From an uncultured Eubacteriales bacterium (lineage in GTDB: Bacteria; Bacillota; Clostridia; Oscillospirales; Oscillospiraceae): DNA of 64,000 bases. The stretch covers positions 1 to 64,000 of the forward strand of contig URQY01000003.1 of the NCBI GenBank assembly GCA_900550165.1. Reading direction: 5' to 3'. The position numbers and the translations under genes are program-made. The notes beneath the pieces are model-generated. The model was given only the letters and a program-made list of their open reading frames with translations. It was not told the origin of the DNA and made no database searches. Below are positions 31,350 through 39,683 of the stretch, piece by piece (position 1 is the first letter of the stretch; each line of letters begins with the position of its first letter).

Positions 31350-32522
31350 TTATCTGTTCTCCTCCAGCCAGCGGATGGCGCAGTGCGTCAGGCAGCTCAC
31401 ACCGATGGGGCAGACCTCCTCGTTGAAGCGCACCTTGGGGTTGTGCGCGGGCGCGTCGCCGCGCTCGTCGAGGAAACCCGCGGAGAGGTACAGGAACGCG
31501 GAGGGCACGCGCTCGGCAACCGAGGCAAAGTCTTCCGACGCGTTGGCCGAAACGCCGGGATACGGCACGAGTCCGGGGATAGGCAGCTCCTGCATATAGC
31601 CCACGATCTGTTTGGTAAGCGCGCTGTCGCAGATCAGCGGCGGGACCTCGGAGATCATCTCCACGCTCGCTGTGCCGCCATAGACCTCAGCCGTCTTCTC
31701 GGCGGTCTCCTTCATGCGGCGCACCAGCAGCGCGCGGCTGTCGCGGTCATTCGTGCGGATCGTGCCCTGCAGAATGGCGGTATCGGGGATGATATTGGCC
31801 GCAGCGCCGGCAGTGAACTGTCCGACGGTCATCACACAGGTCTTGTTGGGGTTGGCCTCGCGCGCGAGAAGCGCCTCGAGCGCCAGATAGATGTGCACGC
31901 CGATGTTGATCGGGTCGATCGAGTTCTGCGGGTACGCGCCGTGCGAGCCCTTGCCGTATACGGTGATCCGAAAGCCGTCGACCGAGTTCATCATCGTGCC
32001 GCTGTCGTTGTACATAAAGATGCCGACCGGCATACGGCCGGTGCTGACGTGATAGGCAAGCGCCGCGTCCACGCCGTCCAGAATGCCGTTTGCGATCATA
32101 TCCTTCGCGCCCTCGAAAGTCTCCTCCGCGGGCTGGAACATAAAGCGGACCCTGCCCGCAAGTTTCTCCTCCGACTCCTTGAGCAGCTTTGCCGCCGACA
32201 GCAGCATCGCTGTGTGAAAATCATGGCCGCAGGCGTGCGCCTCGGTGCCGGTCGGACAGGCGAAAGGCTCGCCGCTCTCCTCCTTCATCGGCAGCGCGTC
32301 CATATCCGCGCGCAGCAGCAGCGTCCTGCCGCCCTTCTTCCCCAGCTCCGCCACAACGCCGTGGCCGCAGGGCCGCGGCTCCAGCCCAGCACGCTTGAGC
32401 TGCTCTATCACATAGGCCTGCGCCTTCGGCATCTCCAAGCCGACCTCAGCATGGGTGTGCATCCAGCGGCGGTGCGCGACCGTTTCGTCCCGCAGCGCCA
32501 GGGCGCGTTCATAATCATTCAT
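31350..32522 (-). CDS. M20 family amidohydrolase
   Basis: Zinc or manganese hydrolase of 390 residues, of the M20D/amidohydrolase group (hippurate hydrolase, N-acyl amino acid or indoleacetyl-amino-acid hydrolases). Metal and catalytic segments: LLRADMDALPM, EAHACGHDFHTAMLLSAAKL, MFQPAEETFEGAKDMI, and near the C-terminus DERGDAPAHNPKVRFNEE. The inserted dimerisation domain has GSHGAYPQNSIDPI. ATG 32522 has AAGGAG. Specificity cannot be read; a carbamoyl- or acyl-amino-acid role would suit the hydantoin cassette beside it, but that is inference. Confidence 0.9.
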   Translation of the reverse strand: MNDYERALALRDETVAHRRWMHTHAEVGLEMPKAQAYVIEQLKRAGLEPRPCGHGVVAELGKKGGRTLLLRADMDALPMKEESGEPFACPTGTEAHACGHDFHTAMLLSAAKLLKESEEKLAGRVRFMFQPAEETFEGAKDMIANGILDGVDAALAYHVSTGRMPVGIFMYNDSGTMMNSVDGFRITVYGKGSHGAYPQNSIDPINIGVHIYLALEALLAREANPNKTCVMTVGQFTAGAAANIIPDTAILQGTIRTNDRDSRALLVRRMKETAEKTAEVYGGTASVEMISEVPPLICDSALTKQIVGYMQELPIPGLVPYPGVSANASEDFASVAERVPSAFLYLSAGFLDERGDAPAHNPKVRFNEEVCPIGVSCLTHCAIRWLEENR

Positions 32523-32623
32523 CTTATCGCTCCTTCTTTTGATCCGCGGCGGCTGTCCGCCTTTGTTTATGGGGTATGTTTGAGATCCGCCCGCTCTGTC
32601 CGGTGCCGGCCGATAAGCCGGGC

Positions 32624-32959
32624 CTATATCTCCCCTTCCGGCCGGCCCAGAGAACGCTTCGCTTCAAATCCATCCGGGTATCTTTTCTTCAGTTTGGCAA
32701 TATTCGCTTGAAAAATGTCATCCAGCGACAGATCCAACGCCGCGGCAGCTTCCGCCAGATACCACGCAATATCGCCAAGCTCCTCCGCAAGGTGCCCCCT
32801 GTCCAGCTCATGGCCCTGCGCCATCCATTTTTTTACAATGTCGATGGCTTCGCCCGACTCGCCGCACAAGCCCATGACGCTATTGATCAATATGTCCCTT
32901 TTCGTCAGCTCCGGGTTTAATGTTGTCATGGCCAATTTCTGATATTCATTCGCTGTCAT
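32624..32959 (-). CDS. MazG-like nucleotide pyrophosphohydrolase
   Basis: A 111-residue all-alpha NTP pyrophosphatase. The metal-binding motifs are CGESGEAIDIVKKW (E-x-x-E) and HLAEELGDIAWYLAEAAAAL (E-x-x-E-x-x-D region). It resembles single-domain MazG proteins of about 110 residues used in nucleotide-pool cleaning. ATG 32959 has a GAGGAAG site. The open frame extends upstream through 33661 into a relic of an unrelated gene, which is not part of this protein. It uses a TAG stop. Confidence 0.85.
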   Translation of the reverse strand: MTANEYQKLAMTTLNPELTKRDILINSVMGLCGESGEAIDIVKKWMAQGHELDRGHLAEELGDIAWYLAEAAAALDLSLDDIFQANIAKLKKRYPDGFEAKRSLGRPEGEI

Positions 32960-33169
32960 TCCGCACTTCCTCCTCGATCTGCAAATCGCCGTCCGCCGAG
33001 CCGGGCCGGGCACACCGCACCTTCCCGGTAAAAAAGGCGAGGCAAGGGCCGTTTTCTTCCATTTTACCGCTCTCTTCCTCACATCGCTATCCAAGCATAC
33101 CGCAGAACGCAGCAAAAAGCAAGCACCGGCACGGCCGGTACCGGGCACACTCCTCCCGAGGCAGGCTTC

Positions 33170-33706
33170 TCCCCCTTCTTTCGCGCAGGCGGATACAAAC
33201 TCTTCCAGTGCCGCGGCGGTGTCGGCGGTCACGCCGCCTGCCAGATCTGCCGCGGAGCTCACGAAGCAGGAGCCCACATACCCCGCGACGCTGCCGTCAC
33301 ACACGGTGGACGCTTCGACCTTCTCAATACTGTTCAGATTGCTGTAGCGCTCATCCGGCGCGTTCTTGGCAATGGAGGGAACTCCCTTGACGGAAGCCAG
33401 CGTATTGAGCTGATCCTCGCGCGCCATGAAGCGCAGGAACTCCAGCGCATAGTCGCTGTTGCTGCCATCCTTGTTCACGGCAAAGCCGTACCACGGCTCA
33501 AGGTACTCATAAACGCCGTTGTCGCCCATGGGCGCAAAGGTAAATTCATACTCGAAGGGATTGGCAGAGAAGGCTTCGGACTTGGATTCGCGCTTCTTCA
33601 TACTGCTGACCTTTTCCGTGTCGCAGACCCAGAACGGAACGTCGCCCTCAAAGAAGGTCATGATCGCGCCATCATAGTTATCCTCGGGATATGTGCTTTT
33701 GTCCTC
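33170..33706 (-). pseudogene. Truncated extracellular sugar-type solute-binding protein relic
   Basis: On the minus strand the frame from 33706 reads STYPEDNYDGAIMTFFEGDV and PFWVCDTEKV, then EPWYGFAVNKDGSNSDYALE with FLRFMAREDQLNTLASVKGV and PSIAKNAPDE, typical of the C-terminal part of an ABC family 1 solute-binding protein. About the first two thirds of the gene is missing: the frame meets a TAG at 33737-33739 beside the sstT terminator. The other end decays after FVSACAKEGG and runs into sequence with no likeness. It has no signal peptide or start, so it is a fragment. Confidence 0.75.
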
Positions 33707-33744
33707 TCGGCTTCCCCGCCAAGGCCGGAGGCGCCTCTATCCAT

Positions 33745-33783
33745 AAAACAGCACGCCGGCTCAGTGAGCCGGCGTGCTGTTTT
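33745..33783 (-). terminator. Terminator after sstT
   Basis: AAAACAGCACGCCGGCTCA and its complement flank a single base and end in a T run for the minus strand. Confidence 0.92.
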
Positions 33784-33804
33784 ATCACAATATCGCAGTC
33801 TTAT

Positions 33805-35061
33805 TTACTTCTTTCTGCCGCCGAGGAACTCGGGCAGAGGCTTGCCGTCCTTGCGCCACTGGTGATACTCGGCCGTGGCAGCGAATTCCACGTCGCCCGC
33901 GGAGTTCAGCGCGGTTTCGACAGAGTCCTGAATGACGCCGATGATGAAGCCGACGCCGACGACCTGCATGGCAATATCGTTCGAAATGCCGAACAGCGAG
34001 CACGCCATCGGAATGAGCAGCAGCGAGCCGCCCGCCACGCCGGAGGCACCGCACGCGCCAAGGGCCGACATGATGGAAAGCAGGATGGCCGCAGGCAGCG
34101 AGACCTGCATCCCCAGCGTGTTGGCCGCAGCCAGCGTCATGATCGTGATGGTAATGGCCGCGCCGTCCATGTTGATGGTCGCGCCGAGGGGAATCGAGAC
34201 GGAGTAGAAGTCCTTATCCAGGCCGAGCTTTTCGCACATGGCCATATTGACGGGGATATTCGCCGCGGAAGAACGGGTGAAAAACGCCGTCAGGCCGCTC
34301 TCGCGCAGGCAGCGGAATACCAGCGGGTAAGGGTTGCAGCGCAGATAGATGAAAATGATGATGGGGTTGATGATGAGCGCCATGAAGAGCATCGTGCCCA
34401 CCAGCAGGAGCAGGAGCTTGCCGTACTGCGTGAAGATCGCAAGGCCGTTGCTCACAACATTGGTGAACACAAGGCCCATGATGCCGAACGGCGCAAGGTT
34501 GATGATCCAGCGCACGATGGCCGAAACCGCGTCGGACACATTGCTCAGGAAGACCTTTGTGGAGTCCGCGCCGAGCTTCTTCATCGCAACGCCGAAGAGA
34601 CAGGCCCACATCAGAATGCCGATGTAATTGCCGTTCATAATGGCGGAAATGGGGTTCGAGACGATGTTAGCCAGCAGCGTGTGCATGACCTCGCCGAGGC
34701 CCTGCGGGATGACCTCCGCCTTGGCCGCCTCGGGAAACACCAGCGTCTGCGGGAAGATCGTGCTCGTCACAACGCTTAAAATGGCGGCGAGGAACGTCGT
34801 GAGCATATAGAGCCACACAACCGTACCAAAGCGGCGGTCGAGCTTGGACGTGCCCTGCGCCAGCGCGCTCGCCACGATGACGAACACCAGCACGGGAGCA
34901 ATGCCCTTGAGCGCACCGACAAACAGGTTGCCAAGCTCCTGTAACCACGTCGCGCCGGGACAGACCAGCGCCAGGATCACGCCGACGACAAGGCCGATCG
35001 CGATGCGCAAAATCAGGCTGACGCCGTTATATGCGGCGGCAATTTTCTTGAGGGTTTTCAT
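33805..35061 (-). CDS. sstT: SstT serine/threonine:Na+ symporter
   Basis: A 418-residue DAACS-family carrier that brings in L-serine and L-threonine with Na+. The N-terminal KKIAAAYNGVSLILRIAIGL matches SstT; ARSSAANIP-type hairpin appears as FFTRSSAANIPVNMAMCEKL; and the substrate-site NMDG segment is ATINMDGAAITI. Other SstT marks are ALGACGASGVAGGSLLLIPM and FIIGVIQDSVETALNS. It is monocistronic with a terminator. Together with sdaAA-sdaAB at the window end it suggests serine use as carbon and energy. Confidence 0.94.
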   Translation of the reverse strand: MKTLKKIAAAYNGVSLILRIAIGLVVGVILALVCPGATWLQELGNLFVGALKGIAPVLVFVIVASALAQGTSKLDRRFGTVVWLYMLTTFLAAILSVVTSTIFPQTLVFPEAAKAEVIPQGLGEVMHTLLANIVSNPISAIMNGNYIGILMWACLFGVAMKKLGADSTKVFLSNVSDAVSAIVRWIINLAPFGIMGLVFTNVVSNGLAIFTQYGKLLLLLVGTMLFMALIINPIIIFIYLRCNPYPLVFRCLRESGLTAFFTRSSAANIPVNMAMCEKLGLDKDFYSVSIPLGATINMDGAAITITIMTLAAANTLGMQVSLPAAILLSIMSALGACGASGVAGGSLLLIPMACSLFGISNDIAMQVVGVGFIIGVIQDSVETALNSAGDVEFAATAEYHQWRKDGKPLPEFLGGRKK

Positions 35062-35350
35062 ACAAACATCTTCTCTCTTTTCAAAATATACACCTCTGCA
35101 AAGTGATTTGTATTATACCCTCGGACGGCAGAAAATTCAATAGGCGGACAGATGTATTTCTGTCAAAAACACCTCAATAACGAAATTTCGTCATAATCGC
35201 CATGAAATTCGTCGCCTGTCGCCGTCTCGCAGCACAAAAACAAGTTTTCTGTCCGCGCGCTGTAAAATCTTCCAGCATCCGGTTTGGATAAATTGGCGGC
35301 TTTTCCAAAGACTAAGTGCAGTTTATCGAGTATAAAAGGAGTTTTGATAG

Positions 35351-35893
35351 ATGAAAGCAACCGGAATTGTCAGACGGATCGACGACCTCGGCCGCGTCGT
35401 CATCCCCAAGGAGATCCGCCGCACCATGCGAATCCGCGAGGGCGACCCGTTGGAGATCTACACGAGCAAGGACGGAGAGGTGATCTTCAAGAAGTACTCC
35501 CTCATGGGCGGCGTGGATGAGTTTGCCGCGCAGCTTTGCGAAACGCTGAGCAAGTCCACCGGCACGACGGTCGCCGTGACGGACCGCGACAGCGTTATCG
35601 CCGCGGCGGGCAGCGCGCGCCGCGACCTCATCGGCAAGCGCATCAGTCCCCAGCTTGAGCAGATCATGGAGGACCGCGGCATCTACCGCGCCGTGCCGAA
35701 CGAGCGCAGCGTGTTCGTCACCGAATCGCTCGACCGCTACTGCGCAGCCGTCGCCGCCCCCATCATCTCCGAGGGGGACGCGCTGGGGCTCGTCGTCTTC
35801 ATCGGCACCGATGGCAGCGTCGGCGCGGGCGAGACGGAGTACAAGCTCGCGCAGGCGATCGCGGGCTTTCTCGGCAAGCACATGGAGAGCTGA
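35351..35893 (+). CDS. spoVT: Stage V sporulation protein T
   Basis: Forespore regulator of sigma-G genes, 180 residues. The AbrB-type swapped-hairpin DNA-binding domain is KATGIVRRIDDLGRVVIPKE, IRRTMRIREGDPLEIYTSKD, GEVIFKKYS (2-50), and a GAF-like C-terminal domain follows (about 57-178; TVAVTDRDSVIAAAGSARRD). The length and both domains match SpoVT rather than the shorter AbrB or Abh. The ATG follows AAAGGAG. It is a single-gene unit ending in a terminator. Its presence is good evidence for endospore formation. Confidence 0.94.
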   Translation: MKATGIVRRIDDLGRVVIPKEIRRTMRIREGDPLEIYTSKDGEVIFKKYSLMGGVDEFAAQLCETLSKSTGTTVAVTDRDSVIAAAGSARRDLIGKRISPQLEQIMEDRGIYRAVPNERSVFVTESLDRYCAAVAAPIISEGDALGLVVFIGTDGSVGAGETEYKLAQAIAGFLGKHMES

Positions 35894-35935
35894 AAAAAGA
35901 GGACGGTTTTCTAACCGTCCTCTTTTCTGTTTTTT
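35893..35935 (+). terminator. Bidirectional terminator after spoVT
   Basis: AAAGAGGACGGTT and AACCGTCCTCTTT form the stem, followed by TTTTTT. It serves spoVT and the convergent ABC permease gene. Confidence 0.92.
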
Positions 35936-35938
35936 CCT

Positions 35939-37534
35939 TCACAGCACAGCAAATCGCTTCGCGCCCCGCGTTTTGAGCCAGCGGTACATAAGTCCCGCCG
36001 CCGCGAGCGTCAGGGCGGCAAAAATCGCAAGGTAGGCAGCCGCGCCGAGTCTCCAGCCCGCAAGAAGGTAAAGCCCCGCCAGCGCGACAGCGTAAAGCCA
36101 GCCGCTAAACATGGCGATCATCACCGCCAGGCTCTGCTTGATGGGCATGAGCTCACTCGTCCAGGTAAAGCTCGCCCGCGTGACGCCAAGCGTCAGCCCC
36201 AGGCACGCGGAAAACGCGATGTACGCAAGCGCCGTGACCGCCGAGAGCGCCAGCGACGGCGTGAGCGGCAGAACGGCCGCCATACAGACAAGCGGCACGA
36301 GCGCAGGAAGTGCCGTAAGCGCAAGCTGTACCTTGAGCTTTGCGCGCAGTGCCTGCCACGGCGTGACCGGCAGCGACTGGGCGAGCCAGAGGGATTTTCC
36401 CTCCAGCGACACCGACGGTGTCGCCATGTCATTCATCGACGCAACAGCGCACACACCGGTGCAGAGCAGCACCTCTGCGCAGCCGCCGCGCGCGCCGAAG
36501 ATGATATCCAGAAGCGACAGGATCTCCCCGCCCTTCCACAAGAGCAGGATGCCCGCGACCGGCAGCAGCAGGACACCCAGCCCGCAGTTGAGCATATAGT
36601 TCGGGCTCGCGGTGAAGCGCGCAAGCTCTTTGCGGAAGAGTGCCGCGTCCGCGCTCTGGCGCTTGACGGTCCTTTCGCGGTACACCGCCCTGCCCGACGC
36701 GCCCGTCGCGGTCGTGATCTGCAAAAAGCTGCGCGAGAGCACCGCCCACATCAGCGCGAACAATGCGAGGACGACCAGCGCGCTCAGCAGCATCGCAAGG
36801 CCGTCGCCTGTACCGGCCTGACCGAAGACGTAGAGCGGATGCGCCGCGCCCCTGATCTTCTCACCGTAGACCGCAGCGTTGGCGACGAGCTGCTCGATAG
36901 CCGTCTGTGCCTTGAAGACGAAGAAATAGTAAAGTCCCAAGCCTGCGAGCGAAACGATGACCGTGATGAAGCTCTTATGTCTGAGCTTTCGGCTGACCTT
37001 TGCGACGAGCCAGCCCAGCGCGCAAGAGAGCGTGAGCACGAAAATCGAGATCAGCACCGTCAGCAGTACGCCGCCGAGAATCGCCATCGGCGCGGCCGAG
37101 ACCGTGACCCAATAGACGATGACCGCCGGCACGATGACGACCGCGGAGTACATCAGGCCCATGAGATAGACCGTCAGCAGGCGCGAGGCCATCAGCGTCC
37201 GCACCGGAATGGGCAGCGAGAGCATCAGGTCGTTGTCCTTGGCGAAGTACAGGGCAGAATAGGTATTGAACACGCTGCCGAACGCGCCGAGAAAGATGGC
37301 GAGCAGCGACATGAGCGCAAAGTAGAGCCAGCCCATCCCCGCCTGCGAAAGCGGCGCGCAGAGCATGAGAGACAGTCCCGTGAACATCCCGCCGAGCCCG
37401 CCGAGCATCAGCGCGGCAAAGAGCAGGATATAGGCAGCAGTTCCCGCCGCCGAGCGTTTTTTGTTGGTTTTCGCATTGTAGAAGTAGCTGCGGAAAATCT
37501 CCATCAGCTGCTTTTTGACGAGCGTTTTCAGCAT
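35939..37534 (-). CDS. ABC exporter permease (large ABC-2 type)
   Basis: A 531-residue membrane protein with about 12 helices in two halves, the first from FRSYFYNAKTNKKRSAAGTA and the second after RQSADAALFRKELARFTASP. This is the layout of putative ABC exporters in Firmicutes that pair with a single-domain ATPase; substrate and direction are unknown (lipids, peptides or antimicrobial compounds are possible). Its ATG overlaps the ATPase stop by 7 bases (ATGCTGA), so the two are translationally coupled. Confidence 0.85.
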   Translation of the reverse strand: MLKTLVKKQLMEIFRSYFYNAKTNKKRSAAGTAAYILLFAALMLGGLGGMFTGLSLMLCAPLSQAGMGWLYFALMSLLAIFLGAFGSVFNTYSALYFAKDNDLMLSLPIPVRTLMASRLLTVYLMGLMYSAVVIVPAVIVYWVTVSAAPMAILGGVLLTVLISIFVLTLSCALGWLVAKVSRKLRHKSFITVIVSLAGLGLYYFFVFKAQTAIEQLVANAAVYGEKIRGAAHPLYVFGQAGTGDGLAMLLSALVVLALFALMWAVLSRSFLQITTATGASGRAVYRERTVKRQSADAALFRKELARFTASPNYMLNCGLGVLLLPVAGILLLWKGGEILSLLDIIFGARGGCAEVLLCTGVCAVASMNDMATPSVSLEGKSLWLAQSLPVTPWQALRAKLKVQLALTALPALVPLVCMAAVLPLTPSLALSAVTALAYIAFSACLGLTLGVTRASFTWTSELMPIKQSLAVMIAMFSGWLYAVALAGLYLLAGWRLGAAAYLAIFAALTLAAAGLMYRWLKTRGAKRFAVL

Positions 37535-38241
37535 GATTCGCCCTCCAGCTCAAGGAAGACCTCCTCAAGCGAATCGTCGCCCTTGACCTCCTCCATCGTG
37601 CCGGAGCGGATGAGTTTTCCACCCTTGATGATGGCGACCTTGTCGCAGAGCTTTTCGGCGACCTCGAGCACGTGGGTCGAGAAGAAGATCGCGCCGCCCG
37701 CGTCGCACACCTCGCGCATCATGCCCTTTAAGATATGCGAGGCCTTGGGGTCGAGGCCGACGAAGGGTTCGTCCATCAAAATGAGCTTCGGCTCGTGCAG
37801 CCAAGCGGAAATGATGGCAAGTTTCTGCTTCATGCCGTGCGAATAGGCGGCGATGGGCTGGGCGAGGTCGTCCGTCAGCGCGAAAAGCTCGGCATACTTG
37901 CGGATGCGCTCCTGCCGCTTTTCCGCGTCCACGCCGAAGATGTCGGCGATGAAGTTCAAATACTGGATGCCCGTCATAAATTCGTAGAGATCGGGGTTAT
38001 CCGGAATGTAGGCCAGCATTTTCTTGCAGGCGATGGGGTCGTCCTGAATGGAATGGCCGCCGATGGTGATCGTCCCCGCGTCGAACTGCTGGATGCCGAC
38101 GACGGATTTGAGCGTCGTGGTCTTGCCCGCACCGTTGTGTCCGATAAAGCCGTAGATCTCCCCCGGCGCGATGTGGAGCGACAGATCGTCCACCGCCTTC
38201 TTTTCGCCGAAGGTCTTGGTCAGGTGTTCAATATAGAGCAT
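37528..38241 (-). CDS. ABC exporter ATP-binding protein
   Basis: A 237-residue ATPase of the ABC-2/YtrB-like group. Walker A is GHNGAGKTTTLKSVVG (34-49), the signature is the variant YSHGMKQKLAIISAWLHEPK, Walker B is LILMDEPFVGLDPKAS and the switch histidine is in FFSTHVLEVAEKLCDKV. It is the first gene of an ATPase-permease operon, with strong tandem promoters and a palindrome in front. Confidence 0.93.
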   Translation of the reverse strand: MLYIEHLTKTFGEKKAVDDLSLHIAPGEIYGFIGHNGAGKTTTLKSVVGIQQFDAGTITIGGHSIQDDPIACKKMLAYIPDNPDLYEFMTGIQYLNFIADIFGVDAEKRQERIRKYAELFALTDDLAQPIAAYSHGMKQKLAIISAWLHEPKLILMDEPFVGLDPKASHILKGMMREVCDAGGAIFFSTHVLEVAEKLCDKVAIIKGGKLIRSGTMEEVKGDDSLEEVFLELEGESC

Positions 38242-38286
38242 AAGGTTCTCCCTCTTTTCTTCTTGCAGACGTTTCGAGCATCTATT

Positions 38287-38389
38287 TGATATCGAAATAA
38301 TATCATAACTTTCTCAGCTGTCAAGCTTCATTTCACAAATGTCAAGTTTGCTTTACTTTCAGCATAACACCATCCGCTCGTTTTGTCAA
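38287..38389 (-). promoter_or_regulatory. Two tandem promoters and an operator-like palindrome for the ABC exporter
   Basis: On the minus strand P1 is TTGACA (38384-38389), 17 bases, TATGCT (38361-38366); P2 is TTGACA (38319-38324), 16 bases, TATTAT (38297-38302). The P2 -10 lies inside a palindrome with arms TGATAT/ATATCA around 7 bases (38287-38305), which suggests repressor binding. A third TTGACA occurs at 38340-38345 without a partner. Confidence 0.7.
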
Positions 38390-38396
38390 GCAGGCT

Positions 38397-39431
38397 TTAC
38401 ATTTTATCCTTATGATGCAGCACGAGCGACACGATCCCCATCACCGCCGCGTACAAAACGCCGCCGATCGCCCAGATAAACCAGCTGTTGCGCGGCTGCC
38501 CGTTGCCCATGGGACCGAACGTGTAGAAGAGGAAGATCGCCGTCACGCTCAGCCAGTAGATAAGTGTAAGCGTGCTCATTACGCCGCTGCGCGCCTTCTT
38601 TTTGCGCGTGTAGTCGCCCTCCTCCAAAAGCTGGTCCATCGCACCGGTGTATGTCCCGCTCCAAACGAGCACCCCCACACCGCACGCGACAAAAACCAGC
38701 AGCGCATCCACCGCCGCCGCAGCGTAAACGCCTGTCGGCGCGATGCGTGTGAGCAGCGCGCCAACACTGGAGGACGCAGCTCCGAGCCCGAGCATCAGCG
38801 GCACAACGGCGAGGATGCACAGCACCGCGCCGAGGATCGTGCAGCGCAAGGCGGTCGCCTCGTAGCTTCTGCGGCGTTCCCGCACCATACCGCTCACGCC
38901 GTATTCCGTTTCAAACGGCTCTTTTTCAAGGAAGGCAAACTCCTTCGTCTTCGCCCCGCAGGAGAGAAAGATCCCCACCGCGGCGGCGACCAGCACCAGC
39001 AGCACGCTCACGCCAAGGCCCGCGGCAAGGTTCTCTGAAATGCCGCCCCAGCCGGTGTCCGCCATGGCCGTGAGAAAAATCAGCGCAACAGGAGAAACGA
39101 TGCACAAAACCACTGCCAGCGCTGTCTTCGGCGCACAGGCTCTGCGCAGCGCAAGATATTGCGCCGCCTGCTCCATCGTTACCCTCCGCAGCGGCGCTTC
39201 ATCCGCCGCAGATTCGGCAAACTCCTCCTCTTCGAGCTCATCCTTCAATAAATAGTCGGTGCTCACGCCGAAAATGCGGCTCATCTGCACCACCTTGTCA
39301 AGGTCCGGCACGGACTGCGCGCCCTCCCACTTGCTGACCGACTGGCGCGTCACGCCGAGCTGACTTGCCAGCTCCTCCTGCGACCAGCCCGCCTTTTTGC
39401 GCAGCGTGATGATTTTATCCGCTAAGATCAT
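38397..39431 (-). CDS. Membrane-anchored XRE/HTH regulator
   Basis: A 344-residue protein with an N-terminal XRE helix-turn-helix (4-60; ITLRKKAGWSQEELASQLGV then TRQSVSKWEGAQSVPDLDKV) and a C-terminal part with about six membrane helices. The HTH has the form common in Clostridia of single-chain DNA-binding proteins with membrane domains, some sensing antimicrobials or membrane state. ATG 39431 follows AGGAGG; upstream readings cross the promoter. It lies directly before the ABC exporter promoters and is transcribed towards them, so control of that operon is plausible but unproven. Confidence 0.82.
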   Translation of the reverse strand: MILADKIITLRKKAGWSQEELASQLGVTRQSVSKWEGAQSVPDLDKVVQMSRIFGVSTDYLLKDELEEEEFAESAADEAPLRRVTMEQAAQYLALRRACAPKTALAVVLCIVSPVALIFLTAMADTGWGGISENLAAGLGVSVLLVLVAAAVGIFLSCGAKTKEFAFLEKEPFETEYGVSGMVRERRRSYEATALRCTILGAVLCILAVVPLMLGLGAASSSVGALLTRIAPTGVYAAAAVDALLVFVACGVGVLVWSGTYTGAMDQLLEEGDYTRKKKARSGVMSTLTLIYWLSVTAIFLFYTFGPMGNGQPRNSWFIWAIGGVLYAAVMGIVSLVLHHKDKM

Positions 39432-39635
39432 ATCGTCTTCCTCCTGAAATTTAAGGGCGCGCTTCCGCGCCGTTTGGATGGCGTTATCATAGCCCATTTT
39501 GCGGTTGCGGGAAAGAAAGCGCACTGTCAAATTTGTCAACCGGCAGTTGCAATCCTTGATTTTTCAAGGTTTTTTCGCCGTGCGCTCCTATTACCCTATG
39601 TATCTTCGTCATGATATCATACCGCGGCGCAGAAA

Positions 39636-39667
39636 AAAAGAGCGTCCCGTTCGGGACGCTCTTTTTA
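39636..39667 (-). terminator. Terminator after the NCS2 permease gene
   Basis: AAGAGCGTCCCG and CGGGACGCTCTT form a tight stem with flanking A/T runs. Confidence 0.93.
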
Positions 39668-39683
39668 AGGTTTTTTCACACAC

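Noticed and set aside
35163..35360. 65-codon minus-strand frame before spoVT
   Set aside because: No ribosome site; it overlaps the spoVT leader and has no recognisable feature.
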